The notes under the pieces are model-generated. The model was not told the origin of the DNA. It worked only from the letters and a program-made list of their open reading frames with translations, and made no database searches. The translations under genes were made by a program, and so were the position numbers. From NCBI GenBank assembly GCA_021234155.1, contig JAJEKV010000014.1, forward strand, positions 6,527,563-6,591,562: a stretch of DNA of 64,000 nt. The letters run 5' to 3'. Origin of the DNA: Isoetes taiwanensis (lineage: Eukaryota; Streptophyta; Lycopodiopsida; Isoetales; Isoetaceae). Of the stretch, positions 32,914-43,606 are shown in pieces (the first letter of the stretch is position 1; each line of letters opens with the position of its first letter).

Positions 32914-34902
32914 TTGCAAGGAACGGGACCTCAGAGTAGCGGGCAGAGGCAGCAGTATTATCAGGACAAAGGCAAGGCAACGGGCCGTTTTAGCCCGAGG
33001 ACAGCCAGCCCAGGACCAGCTAGAGCCCCATATAGTAGCAATCAGGGGAAGCAGCAGGAGAAGAAGCAGGTGTCCTTTAAAGATAAGCAGGAAGGGTCAA
33101 ACTACTCCAAAGCAGTGCGATCCTTCTTGCAGGCCATGCCCAAGGAGAAGAGACAGGAGTGCATAGAAAAGCAGCTCTGCTTCAGGTGCTTCCAGCCAGG
33201 CCATAGAACAGCGAACTGCCCATACGTTATGAGTGCGGCACTAGCAGAGTTGGGGGATTGGGACACTCTGTCCGACGACGACGGCGAGGAAGCCCGCGAC
33301 TACATTCAGGGTGAGTGTCATATCTTTGCCGCAATAGATACAGAGCAAGCGGAGAGCCAGTATAAGGTAATTTCCACAGTGGGAAAGGCCAAGGCCAAGT
33401 CATTTATAGTCCTGATAGATTCGGGAAGTAGCCATAACTTCGCATCCCCCAGAATGGCCCAAATGTTGAAGTTGAAACCATTAAAGTCAAAGCCAAGGCC
33501 CGTTGTCTTAGCAAGTGGAGCAGTAAGGCAGACGGCAGGTAAGAGAATCAACTTCGACATCGACTTGCCAGGGATTAAAATTCAGATGGGGGCAGAAGTA
33601 ATGGGCATTGGGAAATACGACTTGATCATAGGTATGGAGTACCTTGGACCAGCAGGGGCCATCATTGATTGTGGAAAGCGGAAAGTGACCTTCCCAACAC
33701 CCGACGGCAAGATCATTGAGATCACAGGTAAAGAAGTTGTCCCCATCATGCAGTGTATGTCTTCTAAACGGCTGTTCAAGTGTATCAAGAGTGAGCAGGT
33801 GGCATACATCTTCAAGCTTGAGATTGAAGAGCCGGAGTCAGAAGAGAGTGAAGAAGATAAAGTGCTCAACAAGCTGCCCAAGCAGATAGCTAGCTTGATC
33901 ACGGAGTTCCATGAGCTCTTCCCGGATGAGATCAAGCAGCTCCCTCCTTATAGGGGAGTCGAATGCGAGATAGCACTCGAACCGGGAACAAAGCCGACAA
34001 GCAAGGCTCCATATAGAATGACAACGCAAGAGTTGACGGAGCTGAAGAAGCAGTTGCAGGAGCTGCTCGACCTAGGTTTCATTAGACCTAGTGTCTCGCC
34101 ATTTGGAGCGCCCATTCTTTTTGTCAAGAAGAAAGATGGATCTCTGAGGATGTGCATAGACTATAGACAGTTGAATAAGCACACCATCAAGAACAAGTAT
34201 GCGCTTCCAAGATCAGACGACTTGATGGATCAGCTTCAAGGAGCAAAGATCTTCTCCAAAATCGACTTAAGGTCAGGCTATCATCAGATCCGGATAAAGG
34301 AAGAAGATATCCATAAAACCGCCTTCAGGACGCGGTATGGGCACTATGAGTTTACGGTAATGCCTTTCGGCTTATCAAATGCCCCTGCAACGTTCATGAG
34401 GCTCATGAACGATATCTTCAGGGAGTTCCTAGACACCTTTGTGATTGTTTTCTTTGATGACATTTTGGTGTATAGCAAATCCCTTGAAGAGCATGTACAA
34501 CACTTGAGAAGAGTGCTGGAGAAGTTGAAGAGGCACCAATTGTACGCCAAGTTGTCGAAGTGCCACTTCGCAACGGAGAAGGTGGAATACCTTGGTCATG
34601 TGATTTCAGCAGAAGGCATCTCGACGGACCCCGCCAAGATTGAAGCAAATGATTCAAAGGGCCTACGCCCAAGAATGTGCATGAGGTCGGTTTTTCTGCC
34701 AGCGGGGTACTACAGAAATTCGTGGAAGAACTTTGCTAAGATAGCGGCCCCATTAACGGACCTGACAAGAGCAGAGAAGGTGAAAGATTGGGCAGAGCAT
34801 TGGCACAAGAAAGCCCAAAAGGGGTTTGAATTGTTGAAAGAAGCTTTGACGACAGCCCCTGTCTTGACCCCTCGCCGACCCGTGAGAAAGATAAGCTTGT
34901 AG
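32914..34902 (+). CDS. gag-pol segment: zinc knuckle, protease, reverse transcriptase
   Basis: The longest intact frame of the element, 662 codons. In order: a basic linker; the CCHC knuckle [15 protein letters not shown] (about 33180-33224); an aspartic protease with [13 protein letters not shown] (active D at about 33418); and a Ty3-type reverse transcriptase with [55 protein letters not shown] and [20 protein letters not shown]. The catalytic box is [18 protein letters not shown] in place of the usual Y/F-x-DD with I/V or M/L at the second position. The frame ends inside RNase H. Gag-pol polyproteins make virus-like particles and copy RNA to DNA; this copy lacks a complete downstream half. 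Confidence 0.9.
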   Translation: MQGTGPQSSGQRQQYYQDKGKATGRFSPRTASPGPARAPYSSNQGKQQEKKQVSFKDKQEGSNYSKAVRSFLQAMPKEKRQECIEKQLCFRCFQPGHRTANCPYVMSAALAELGDWDTLSDDDGEEARDYIQGECHIFAAIDTEQAESQYKVISTVGKAKAKSFIVLIDSGSSHNFASPRMAQMLKLKPLKSKPRPVVLASGAVRQTAGKRINFDIDLPGIKIQMGAEVMGIGKYDLIIGMEYLGPAGAIIDCGKRKVTFPTPDGKIIEITGKEVVPIMQCMSSKRLFKCIKSEQVAYIFKLEIEEPESEESEEDKVLNKLPKQIASLITEFHELFPDEIKQLPPYRGVECEIALEPGTKPTSKAPYRMTTQELTELKKQLQELLDLGFIRPSVSPFGAPILFVKKKDGSLRMCIDYRQLNKHTIKNKYALPRSDDLMDQLQGAKIFSKIDLRSGYHQIRIKEEDIHKTAFRTRYGHYEFTVMPFGLSNAPATFMRLMNDIFREFLDTFVIVFFDDILVYSKSLEEHVQHLRRVLEKLKRHQLYAKLSKCHFATEKVEYLGHVISAEGISTDPAKIEANDSKGLRPRMCMRSVFLPAGYYRNSWKNFAKIAAPLTDLTRAEKVKDWAEHWHKKAQKGFELLKEALTTAPVLTPRRPVRKISL

Positions 34903-36560
34903 CAACAGATGCAAGTAAGATAGCTACGAGGGCAAAGCTTATGCAGAAGAGCGTGTGGTAGCGCATGACTCGTGAAGATGAACGACGCCGAGACGCCGCT
35001 ACCCAACGCATCGACCGAAATTGCTTGCGGTTGTCGGGGCACTAAGAATATGGAGGCATTACCTCTTAGGAAGGAAGTTCCAATTGATACCGACCATCGA
35101 GCCTCCAAGATGTATTCACGCAACCACACCTTAATCTGAGGCAAATGAGGTGGATGGAGTTCCTCGAGGAATATGACTTTGATATAGTCTACAAGCCGGG
35201 AAGCTCAATGTGGTAGCAGATGCTTTCGAGGCATCCCCGACAATTAGAGTGCATTACAATGCAATTTCGACGCTCTCCAAATGACTTTGGTAAGAAGATT
35301 GAAGAGTCCTTGCCAACGGATGTGGATTTCGTGAGAAAGATGGGCAAGCCTCTCTAGGGAGGCTAGAAATGGATAAAAGAGCGGAAGCCTTCAAGCATTA
35401 TAAGAAGGAGGGCAACCTGTTATATCATAAGGACAAGTTGTGCGCACGAAATCATCGTGAGTAAGGAAATTGATCCTCCATGACACGCGACAAATGGCCC
35501 AATAGCTGGCCATGCGGGATTCATGAAAACATATTTCAAAGTCGCAGCAGCAGCTATTATTGGCCAGAATGAAGAAGCGTGTAGCTCGCTACATCAAGGA
35601 ATGTCGGCTATGCCGCCAGACAAAGGCGGAGCAGCCTTCGGGACCGGGGCATTAGAGCCATTAGCGGTGCCAAACGCTAAGTGGGAGGTGATTAGCATGG
35701 ATTTCATCACAGACTCCCAAGGACCGCCGAGGGAAAGACGCTTTGATGGTAGTAGTCGACAAGTTGTCGAAAATGGCACATTTTGTGCCTTGCGTGACCA
35801 CGATACGGCTATGGATACAAATGGGCTCTTCACCAAAGAGATCTTTAGGCTTCATGGCATGCCAAGGAGATCATCTCCCACATGGATCCGAAATTCATGA
35901 GCGCCTTTTGGCGGGGACCTCTTTACGACAATCCGCACGGCTATCCATGAGCACGGCATATCATCCTCGACGGATGGCCAAACGGAGCGGACCAACAGAT
36001 TTTAGAGGACATGCTACTTAAACTATGTCCGAATAAGCAAGGTATGTGGGAAGAATTTATTCACTTGGTGGAGTTTGCATACAATAGCACCAAGCAGAAT
36101 CATCCCAAATGTCGCCGTTTATGATCAATTACGGCTATCGCTTTTAACTCCGCATTAATTTGGCACAACCCCGCGTCAAAAGTGGAAGTCTCAAGCAGCC
36201 AGATGTTGGCTGATATGCGGCAGCTTTGTGGAAGAGGTTCGAGGGTATCTCGCTAGCGCAAGAAGTCGACAAAAGAGCATCGCCGACAAGCATCGAGCGA
36301 AAGAAGAGAGTTCAAAGTTGGAGATGATGTTTGGCTCAAGATCAAGGTGAAGCAAGCCGGCTCGGGATTGGGAATTGCAAGAAGCTTGCTCCAAGGTGGG
36401 CTGGACCTTCGTAATAGTCGAGAGTAGGTAATCAAGCCTACAAGCTAGACTTGCCAAAGACACCTAAAGATTCATAAGGTCTTCCACGTGAGTTTGTTAA
36501 AGAAGCACACTCCAAACCCGCATCGAAGTCTTGGACACTCCAACGTTGTTGAAAATGACG
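34903..36560 (+). pseudogene. RNase H and integrase region, heavily frameshifted
   Basis: Recognisable pieces are scattered over three frames. LGRKFQLIPTIEPPRCIHAT-like RNase H end residues lie near 35070-35130. The integrase core start LEPLAVPNAKWEVISMDFIT lies near 35650-35715, followed by VVVDKLSKMAHFVPC near 35745-35790, and ending residues such as VEFAYNSTKQNHP near 36070-36110. Many short deletions separate them, so no integrase can be made. Confidence 0.75.
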
Positions 36561-36730
36561 AGGAGGAACCGAGATAGTTCCGCACTGATTCTTGATAAAG
36601 CTTTCAAGAAAACGAGGAGATCAGAATTCCTCCAATACTTGGTCAAGTGGAAACACTTACCGCTGGAAGACGCCACATGGGTACTTAAGAAAGATTTAGT
36701 AAAGCAAGCACCCACGGTTTATGGAGCAAT
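36561..36730 (+). pseudogene. integrase C-terminal chromodomain remnant
   Basis: SALILDKAFKKTRRSEFLQY and LVKWKHLPLEDATWVLKKDL match a chromovirus chromodomain: an initial R/I-L-D-x strand, then Y-LVKWK-x-P-x-EDATW. Chromodomains bind methylated H3 lysines (classically K9) and direct integration. The aromatic cage is incomplete here, but the fold's key W and the acidic E-D-A-T-W block are present. Confidence 0.8.
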
Positions 36731-37656
36731 GGGACGGCAAGGTCATCTCCTCAAGAAATCGCTCGTGCATGTCGATTTGTGTAGATTAATTCTATGTATA
36801 GTTAAGATTAATCTCCACGATGCAACCTATGCTAGGTATGGGTCGCATGCGTGTTACCAATGATGGGACCACTACGGTGATCTCTAGGGCGGTGTAATGT
36901 CAATGTAGGCATGACCGCTGCTTCCGGCTTAAAGTGGAAGGTAGATTAGAAAGTCTACTTCTGTCCCACGGAAGTAGACGACCTAGAGAGAAAGGAGGTC
37001 ATGAAGGAATGCACTGATAGGAAAAGCACCTCTAGCCCCATATATGCTTTGATAGGAGGAATCAGGCCTTCACGCCCCATATACGGGAAGGACCTATCCT
37101 CCACGCTGGGCAACTAGGGTGTAGGCATGAGCGGCATATAGGCACATAGGCGCTGTCTCCACGGCCATAATGGAAGATTCACCCTCTTCCTACGCCGGGA
37201 GATTAGCCATGCATCCATGTAGATAGGTGGGGTGGTCACCATATAACCAAAATTTATTAAATAATTAAATGGTACTAACGTAGTGTCGACCTGCAGGCCA
37301 ATAGAGCGCTCCGGAGGGCAAGGAGGTCGAGCTACGAAGACTTGCAACACAAATTTTGTTGGAATGTGTTGCAAGGAACGAAGAGTACCTCGAACAATAA
37401 TTATGGATAGGAAATGTTGAAATTTTGTCTAACTTAATGTCATAATAACTGAGATAGCGAATAACTTGTTTAATGATGTTATGAATTGATAAGTATTCCA
37501 TAGTATGATGACGTGATAATGTTCTAAAAATATTACCTTAGGGTAATCTTGATAAATGTATAACTATTATATTGTATGCATCACGTTGATTGCAGATTGC
37601 AGATTAGGAAGATCCCAAGGTGGGGAGACCCACGATGCTGCGGACAGCATCATTTC

Positions 37657-37669
37657 AAGGTGGGGAGAA
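37657..37669 (+). promoter_or_regulatory. polypurine tract
   Basis: AAGGTGGGGAGAA directly precedes the 3' LTR and would prime plus-strand synthesis. A second copy, AAGGTGGGGAGAC, lies 40 bp upstream at 37617-37629. Confidence 0.85.
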
Positions 37670-39232
37670 TGTGACGTTCCAGCACAGTATACGGTCCTAG
37701 AACGTATACTGTACTGCCTCGTCACGCGTACACGCCACTCCGACCGACGTGTACGCCGACGGATAGCCAGGTAAGTAGCCCTAGGGGCAACTTGCTAGGA
37801 ATGTTCACATGTTATTAATGTGCACATATGCACATTAATGTGGGCACACTTTTCCATGTAGACACTTTTTGCCACCTTGCCATTAATGGCAAGTGGGCCC
37901 TTTCCAATTATCCCACATGCCAAAAAGGGATAATTGGAAACCCTAGCCCTAAACCCATGTCTATTTAGGGTAGGAAAACCCTAACTTGCTAGTTTTTCGT
38001 CCTTAGGGTTTTAGAGCCCTGTTTTGGCTGCCCCAGGAGCCAAAACCGCATCCCAGACGCTGCCCAAGCGAATTGCGCCATCAGTTTCCCTGAATTCGAT
38101 CAGCTCAGCAGGATGGTTGAACTCAGGTCAGGAGGAGCCACTCAGGGATCAGGTATTTGGTCAATTTAATAGCTTAAACCGTCTTCTAGTCATAGAACCA
38201 GTAAGTTTAGACTATTAAATTGCCCATAGTAGCTATCTAGATCTTAGATCTCGGACACTAACTAAAGAACCTAACTCTATGATCTAGATTAGATCTAGTT
38301 CTTTAGTTCTTCGGTGATGTATATGGATGATGTATCTTTGTGAACTCCTTGTATTGGGAAGGGGGGTAGAGGCCCTAAGGCTTGTAGTTGATGCTCCTAG
38401 AGTAGCCTCTCTAGCACCGCGGTAGATTCGCCCAGGCACAAGAACCACACCGGTTGTGGGTGAAGGGGCCAGGGACCGGGCTTAGAAAGAGATTCGTGTT
38501 CTGACTCTTGAACGATCCCTATGGTGTGTTAGTGCTACCAGGGATCATTGTGACTAGGTCTAATGCCTTGCCACTGAGTGCGGGCAAGGCATGGGCTCGA
38601 CACCCGGGGGTGGGTTCACCTTCCAATGGGTTCAAGTCGAATCTGGGCGTGGCCCTCTAGTCACCTTGAGTCAGCATGTAGACCTCTGGAGGGAGTGATC
38701 CCTACCTGCCCCATCGGAACTGGGGAGATGAAACCCAGGAATAGCCCTTTTGGCTATGCATCCGGCGGGCTACAGTCAGGTCCCAACACTTTTCAGCCTA
38801 CTACGCAAAGTGTGCAATGAGGGGCGGATGGAGTGGACAACCCTATGCCATGTTCATATGCCAGCCAAAGCCATTGCCATGAATTCTGTCTGCAATGAAC
38901 TCTGGAGACCCAAGCCGTCAGTCATCCCCTTGAGTCTGAGCCCTGGGTAAAGCTTCCCATATGTATTGTGCTCACCTTGTTATGCAGATGTGATGGACCA
39001 CCCTTGGAGGTGGTTATGTGCTTATGTTATATACTGACATGTATGTTTACGCTTCCGCAGCTAGGTTGGCCCTGAGGGAGACAGGGTAGAATGACACCTT
39101 CACTCTTCCCACTGGGACTCGTTACGGGTGCAGTGATGTGTGGAGGGCCCTATATCAGTGTGGAGCTGGTATGGGGGGAGAACTCCTGTTTGTATACGGT
39201 GAGGGCACCGTATGCGAGTAGGGGACGTCACA
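37670..39232 (+). repeat. 3' LTR of the chromovirus (1563 bp)
   Basis: Begins TGTGACGTTCC and ends GGGGACGTCACA. It matches the 5' LTR, with the same three clumps of differences. It is flanked by GATTG at 39233-39237. Confidence 0.93.
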
Positions 39233-39403
39233 GATTGCTAGATTAAATCGTGACCACCCAAATTAGGTCTCCATTGAAGACATGCACTATAATTTTATAT
39301 TCGGACCTGATGTAGCCTATGGGCTAGATCCTGACTGTCCGATTGCTAGATTAAATCACGATCGTCAAAATTAGGTCTCCATTGAAGACACACGCTATAA
39401 TCT
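39233..39403. repeat. target-site tandem repeat, about 108-bp period
   Basis: GATTGCTAGATTAAATC occurs at 39233 and again at 39341, each followed by AAATTAGGTCTCCATTGAAGA. The retrotransposon entered the first copy; the left part of that copy (GATCCTGACCGTCC) is at about 26020. Confidence 0.75.
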
Positions 39404-39607
39404 TATAGTGATGAGAGCTCAAGCTAGATAGGGACGATATGAGAGGCCCAAGATGGATAAGTCCAAACAACCACGAGTATGACTATTGTTTAGTTCTTGA
39501 GGGAGTAAAGGAAAGATGTTTCAAAGCTTGCAAAGGGAAATAATTGATTTGAATTAAAGAGCATGAAGCAATGGCAGTTTTCGTGAGAGAAATCTATGAC
39601 AAAGCAA

Positions 39608-41081
39608 TCAGTTGTACTCTGGATTGTCTATTGAAGGCATATCTTCAGACCTCCAACGTCCATTTGAAAACTGAAGTTTCCACCAATTTGTGAGAATGAG
39701 CAGATCATCGTTGAGGGAATCGGATTTTTTATTAATTAAAGCATTGTCTCTATCAACTTCCATCTTGAAACTCTTGGAGTGGGACGCTGAAATCCTGCAA
39801 CCATATGAAGAATAGCCTATAGATTATGCTTCTTCCAAATATCAGTATCATTCTTGAGGTGAGGAGAAATGGTATAATCAAAGCTTATTTTCATACCACA
39901 ATGTTTTTAACCCAAGAGTTTGGCAGGAGCAAGAGGAATTAAATCTTGCATGTTATGATTGTGCAAGCTGCATAGGCCACAAAGCTGCTCAGAGCAGGTT
40001 TTGGCAGAAGTAATCTTCTCCGGCAGAAGATTCCAGGGCGCACATTATCAGTTGTCGCGAATGATGGTTTGCGCCCTGAAATCTTCTATCAGAGAAGATT
40101 CTTTGACTGAAAAAAGGAGGAGCATCAAATTTTTGGCTGCATTTCAGTGTTTCCAATGACGAAATTCGACGAGGATTTAACAAGAAATTTCTTTTTGTAA
40201 AAATACCCTAAAAAGGACTGAAATTTGATGGTCCCCTTTTTTTTGAAGAGTAAATTACCAATACGGGAGTTTGTATAAGAAAAGGAAGTAATAGGGATGG
40301 TTTCTATATCTCCACTAGAATTGGTCCTTTTGTTGAACCCTTCATTTGCACTATCATAGACATACAGAGTAGCAAGGGCAGCGCCAAGGCTATGGCCTAT
40401 GACAATAATACTAATGTCTTCAGCTTTATACTCTTCTAACAAGTGTTTAAGCTCTACCAAAATTTGCTCTCGAGCACTCAATTGACCAATGGTGCAGTTT
40501 GAAGCTTGGAATTGTCGAGAAGCAGCTCGTCTTCAGCAATTCTGATACCATCATCGTCATCCTCAGCCTCATTGTCATCCAAGGGCGAGCTTGTTATATC
40601 AGACTGACTGGTTATGCTGAAAGGGGAAAGCTGACTGGTGTAAAAAGAGCATCGTCAACCACCACCACAATATCTCTTCTTCCAAGCTGTTCCTTTCCTC
40701 TATCATCTGCCACTGCTATGTACCCATTCTAGTCGTTTTCCTTTGCCCATGCATCTTTGTGCATGGATTTTAGCAGAACTTCGCCAGCACATTTGCCGTA
40801 GCTGTTGCATAGAAATACCTTGTGATTTCGTAGTTCATGCTCAGCCCTTGCTCCGGATTGTTCAGCCCCACTTTCTCAAACAACTTGCTCTTGCCATATC
40901 TTGGAAGGCCTGCGTATTCTGATACTGGGTCATTATCAAGTGAATCATACATTGTCTGGATGAAATCCCCATAACGGATCAGCTCCTTCTGAAGCTCAAG
41001 ATCTAGGGGATCTGTCATGTCTTTCCAGTGATTTTCTCCCTGCACTTGTATCCATTCTGATGCAAGAGCCGATGAGCTCAT
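39608..41081 (-). pseudogene. second class-II phospholipase A1 copy, multiply broken
   Basis: Reverse-strand homologue of the lipase at 16065-17337. ATG 41081 starts MSSSALASEWIQVQGENHW. The frame breaks at about 40790 (AKFC then stop). The next frame has a TAG where the other copy has TGG (N-W-N). The FRGTKRDAEW block is deleted after DIVVV. GHSLGAALA is intact (plus-strand 40383-40397). After GNLLF (about 40240) about 245 bp of unrelated hairpin-rich sequence is inserted. Homology resumes at about 39970 and runs to the TGA at 39608-39610, retaining DLIPLAP and KKHNL blocks on the minus strand. It carries at least five inactivating lesions. Confidence 0.85.
39985..40240. mobile_element. small insertion inside the lipase pseudogene, two hairpins
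   Basis: It is absent from the intact-order lipase copy. One hairpin pairs GGCAGAAGATTCCAGGGCGCA (40021-40041) with TGCGCCCTGAAATCTTCT (about 40071-40088). Another pairs AAAAAGGAGGAGCATCAAAT (about 40113-40132) with ATTTGATGGTCCCCTTTTTT (about 40223-40243). Boundaries are approximate, and no clean target duplication was found. Confidence 0.5.
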
Positions 41082-41732
41082 TTTTTGTCAAAGATTAGAA
41101 TATACAACGATTAGGCCAATAACAGAAATTAAATGATGGTAGAAGATGAAGTGAAGAGATCCTTGTTCGCCAGATTTGTGAAGAAGGGAGAAGAAGGGGG
41201 CGGATGATTGGAGAAGAGAGGCGCTAGAAAATCTTATATTATAATGTTTAAGTGTGTTGTATCAAGCCCTAATTCGAATTGCATTCGAAGGCCGAGATTT
41301 GTCGCACGGTAACAAACGGCAGAGCCACAAAAATGGCCATCATTTCGAAGAGGCTTATATGGATGTTGACAACATCTGAAGTTGTGAAACTGAAGTTATC
41401 AAGAACCTGCATTCAAAGTTTAGTGTGATTATGTGATAACAGCAAAATGCAATGAGCAAGCACTAACCTTTCAATATGTTTGCTTCTTCCATGCAAGCCT
41501 ATACTATCAAAGTGATATATTCCTGGTTTATGTCTACGTAAGAGACACGTGCACCTTATGATGAAAAAACATGTCATAAGCAGGAACAAATATATACTAA
41601 CATTTATCCAGATTCACATGTTTTCTTATGATTTTGTAACTATTTATATCCTTGGACAATGTTGAATGAAACAAAGGGCCAAAGAAATGAAAAGAAAGGC
41701 TCGCTCCTTATAATATCAAGTAATATTCTATA

Positions 41733-41765
41733 TTAGTAATGGAAGCCCGGCATTGCCAGACATAA
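41733..41765 (-). mobile_element. possible Helitron 3' end on the minus strand
   Basis: Read on the minus strand, CTGGCAATGCCGG is a small hairpin followed 10 bases later by CTAA and then T. This is the Helitron-type order, but the stem is short and contains a G-T pair, so this is a weaker candidate than the one at 3456-3483. Confidence 0.35.
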
Positions 41766-43476
41766 AGACAATGTGTATAGATAGGTGGTGTTCGATTGAA
41801 TGGACAAATCAACTATGCTGAGCAAATTAGACATGTAGAAGTGAGACTTTGGCATATAAATGGCATGTAATACTCCCCTGCAATCTTTATGGCATCGACC
41901 CTATATTAAAACAATGGACACGTGCACAGGGAATCCATTTGGACCACAGTGAATGTAGAGTGCAATTGTTTGTACTCTTCTTTGTATATTCATTTATGTA
42001 TTAACTCATCAATCTCAATTGTAGATACGAAAAGTGTTGCATGCAAGTTCCTAAAACATGCTTTAAAGCCATCTATAAACATCACTTTTATCTTTTACTT
42101 TCCTACAAAATGCTTTAAAGCCTTATATAAACATCACTTTTATCTTTTTTGATTCGTAAAACATCACCTCCAGTGTCCATTTTTCAACAAACAAACAATT
42201 AAAGATGATTCTGATACCTTTGTGTAAATTTTTCTATATGAAAAATAGCACAATGAAAGTTTCTTAGCAATGTAAGTAATGTTTGTGCATCTAGTGCAAA
42301 CCTTAGCTTAACAGATGAACAAATAGTTTCTGATACACAACATAGCTAGTATGAGAAGTCACACGACGCTGCCTCGAAAGTGGAATAGAACCATTTAGAA
42401 AGCTACAATAATATTAATATTAGATAAGTAGGCTTCTTAGCATGTTGAAATCCCTATGATATAAGCGAAACTAAAGTAGTCAATTCCGTTTATTTAAGCG
42501 AGTTTTCTTGCCATCTTGTTTGTTACATGGTAGCTTTCAAAATATGTCTAGTTTTATACTTCTACGCATGATCCACATGGAATCTTCCTCAAATATGCAT
42601 GCATGAAACTGGGTTTGGTCTATCCCTTAATGGGTGTGAAATGCCATGTCTTGGCACATCGGTCAAATTCTAAGGATTAAACCAAACAGTAAGCTTTGGT
42701 ATTGCACCTGCACGTATGACAAAAAAAACATAAGGCATGCTTTGTACGTGAAATGGTTGTCATTCAAGTAGCTCTGCATAAAAATTCCAAAGATTGTGTA
42801 TCCTATCAATCGTTCTAGGCATATCCTACCGCATCATGAAATACATGAATTGAATTGAAAAGATATTCGCATCCCACAACAAAGTTGAAATCATAGATTA
42901 GGATTATCCCCCTCCATAGAAGAAGTAAACACTAAATGCTTTCAACGAATTTGCTCACCTCCTACCAAATTTATGCAACAATTCCTACTTTTGAAACAAA
43001 AATGAAGATTGATCCAACTTTCTTATTTGAACTTGATTCTGTGAAGCGGTTTTAAATTTGTTCATGAAGAACATTACTTGGCTGTAGAAAGGATAAAAAA
43101 ATCTATAGATTTGTATGTGCAATTTAAGGAGATATTTAACAGACTGATACACAAATAAACATGATGGTGGGCATGCAAAGTGCAACGACGTTAAAAAAAA
43201 TGTCCCCATTATAGAGAAAGGGTGATGCAGTTGACACCATATCCAAGTACTAAGACGATTTCCTAAAGACATTGATGCCATCAATAAGGGCCAAGAAATA
43301 AAAGCATACCTAAAAATACTTGATAGCTCTATTACCTCTAGTTTTTATGGACTATATACGTCTGCTCCAAGCTACACAACCCACTCCTCTAGATAAACGT
43401 CAGCAATTACTGAGCCCTCAGTAGTCATTATCTCCGCTTGTCTAGTATCATCATTACTGCAAAGGTTTTTCCCTTG
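41766..43476. other. no supported gene
   Basis: AT-rich. A 30-bp phrase (AAAGCC-TATA-AAACATCACTTTTATCTTTT) occurs twice at about 42064 and 42117. Otherwise nothing recognised. Confidence 0.4.
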
Positions 43477-43606
43477 AAAACCTTTCGAGGCAGGGGTTTT
43501 TTAATCCTAGTAGTAATGATTGTACTAGCCCATTGTATGGGTCCCATGACCTATTGGTCTCCGTGGACGTTAAAAAAACTATTCTATTCTATTCTATTCT
43601 ACTCTA
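43477..43606 (+). mobile_element. LINE 3' tail with ATTCT repeats
   Basis: Contains GGGGTTTTTTAATCCTAGTA, TATGGGTCCCATGACC, TTGGTCTCCGTGGACG and then (ATTCT)n. It is the same tail as at 15127-15259, here in plus orientation and 5'-truncated to about 130 bp. Confidence 0.6.

Larger units (their letters stand above)
26039..39232 (+). mobile_element. complete Ty3/gypsy chromovirus with cargo genes, 13.2 kb
   Basis: Both LTRs begin TGTGACGT. The 3' LTR ends ACGTCACA and the 5' LTR ends ACGTCAGA, an almost perfect short inverted repeat. The 5-bp target-site duplication GATTG is at 26034-26038 and 39233-39237. The primer site, gag with CCHC knuckle, protease, reverse transcriptase, degraded RNase H and integrase, chromodomain and polypurine tract are in the usual order. 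The integrase-chromodomain part defines a chromovirus. The internal region is about 10 kb instead of the usual 4 to 6 kb because about 4.2 kb of extra sequence lies between the primer site and gag. It contains a histone H3-like reading frame, a second orphan frame and four hairpin repeats. The coding regions carry stops and frameshifts, so this copy is not autonomous. Confidence 0.93.
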
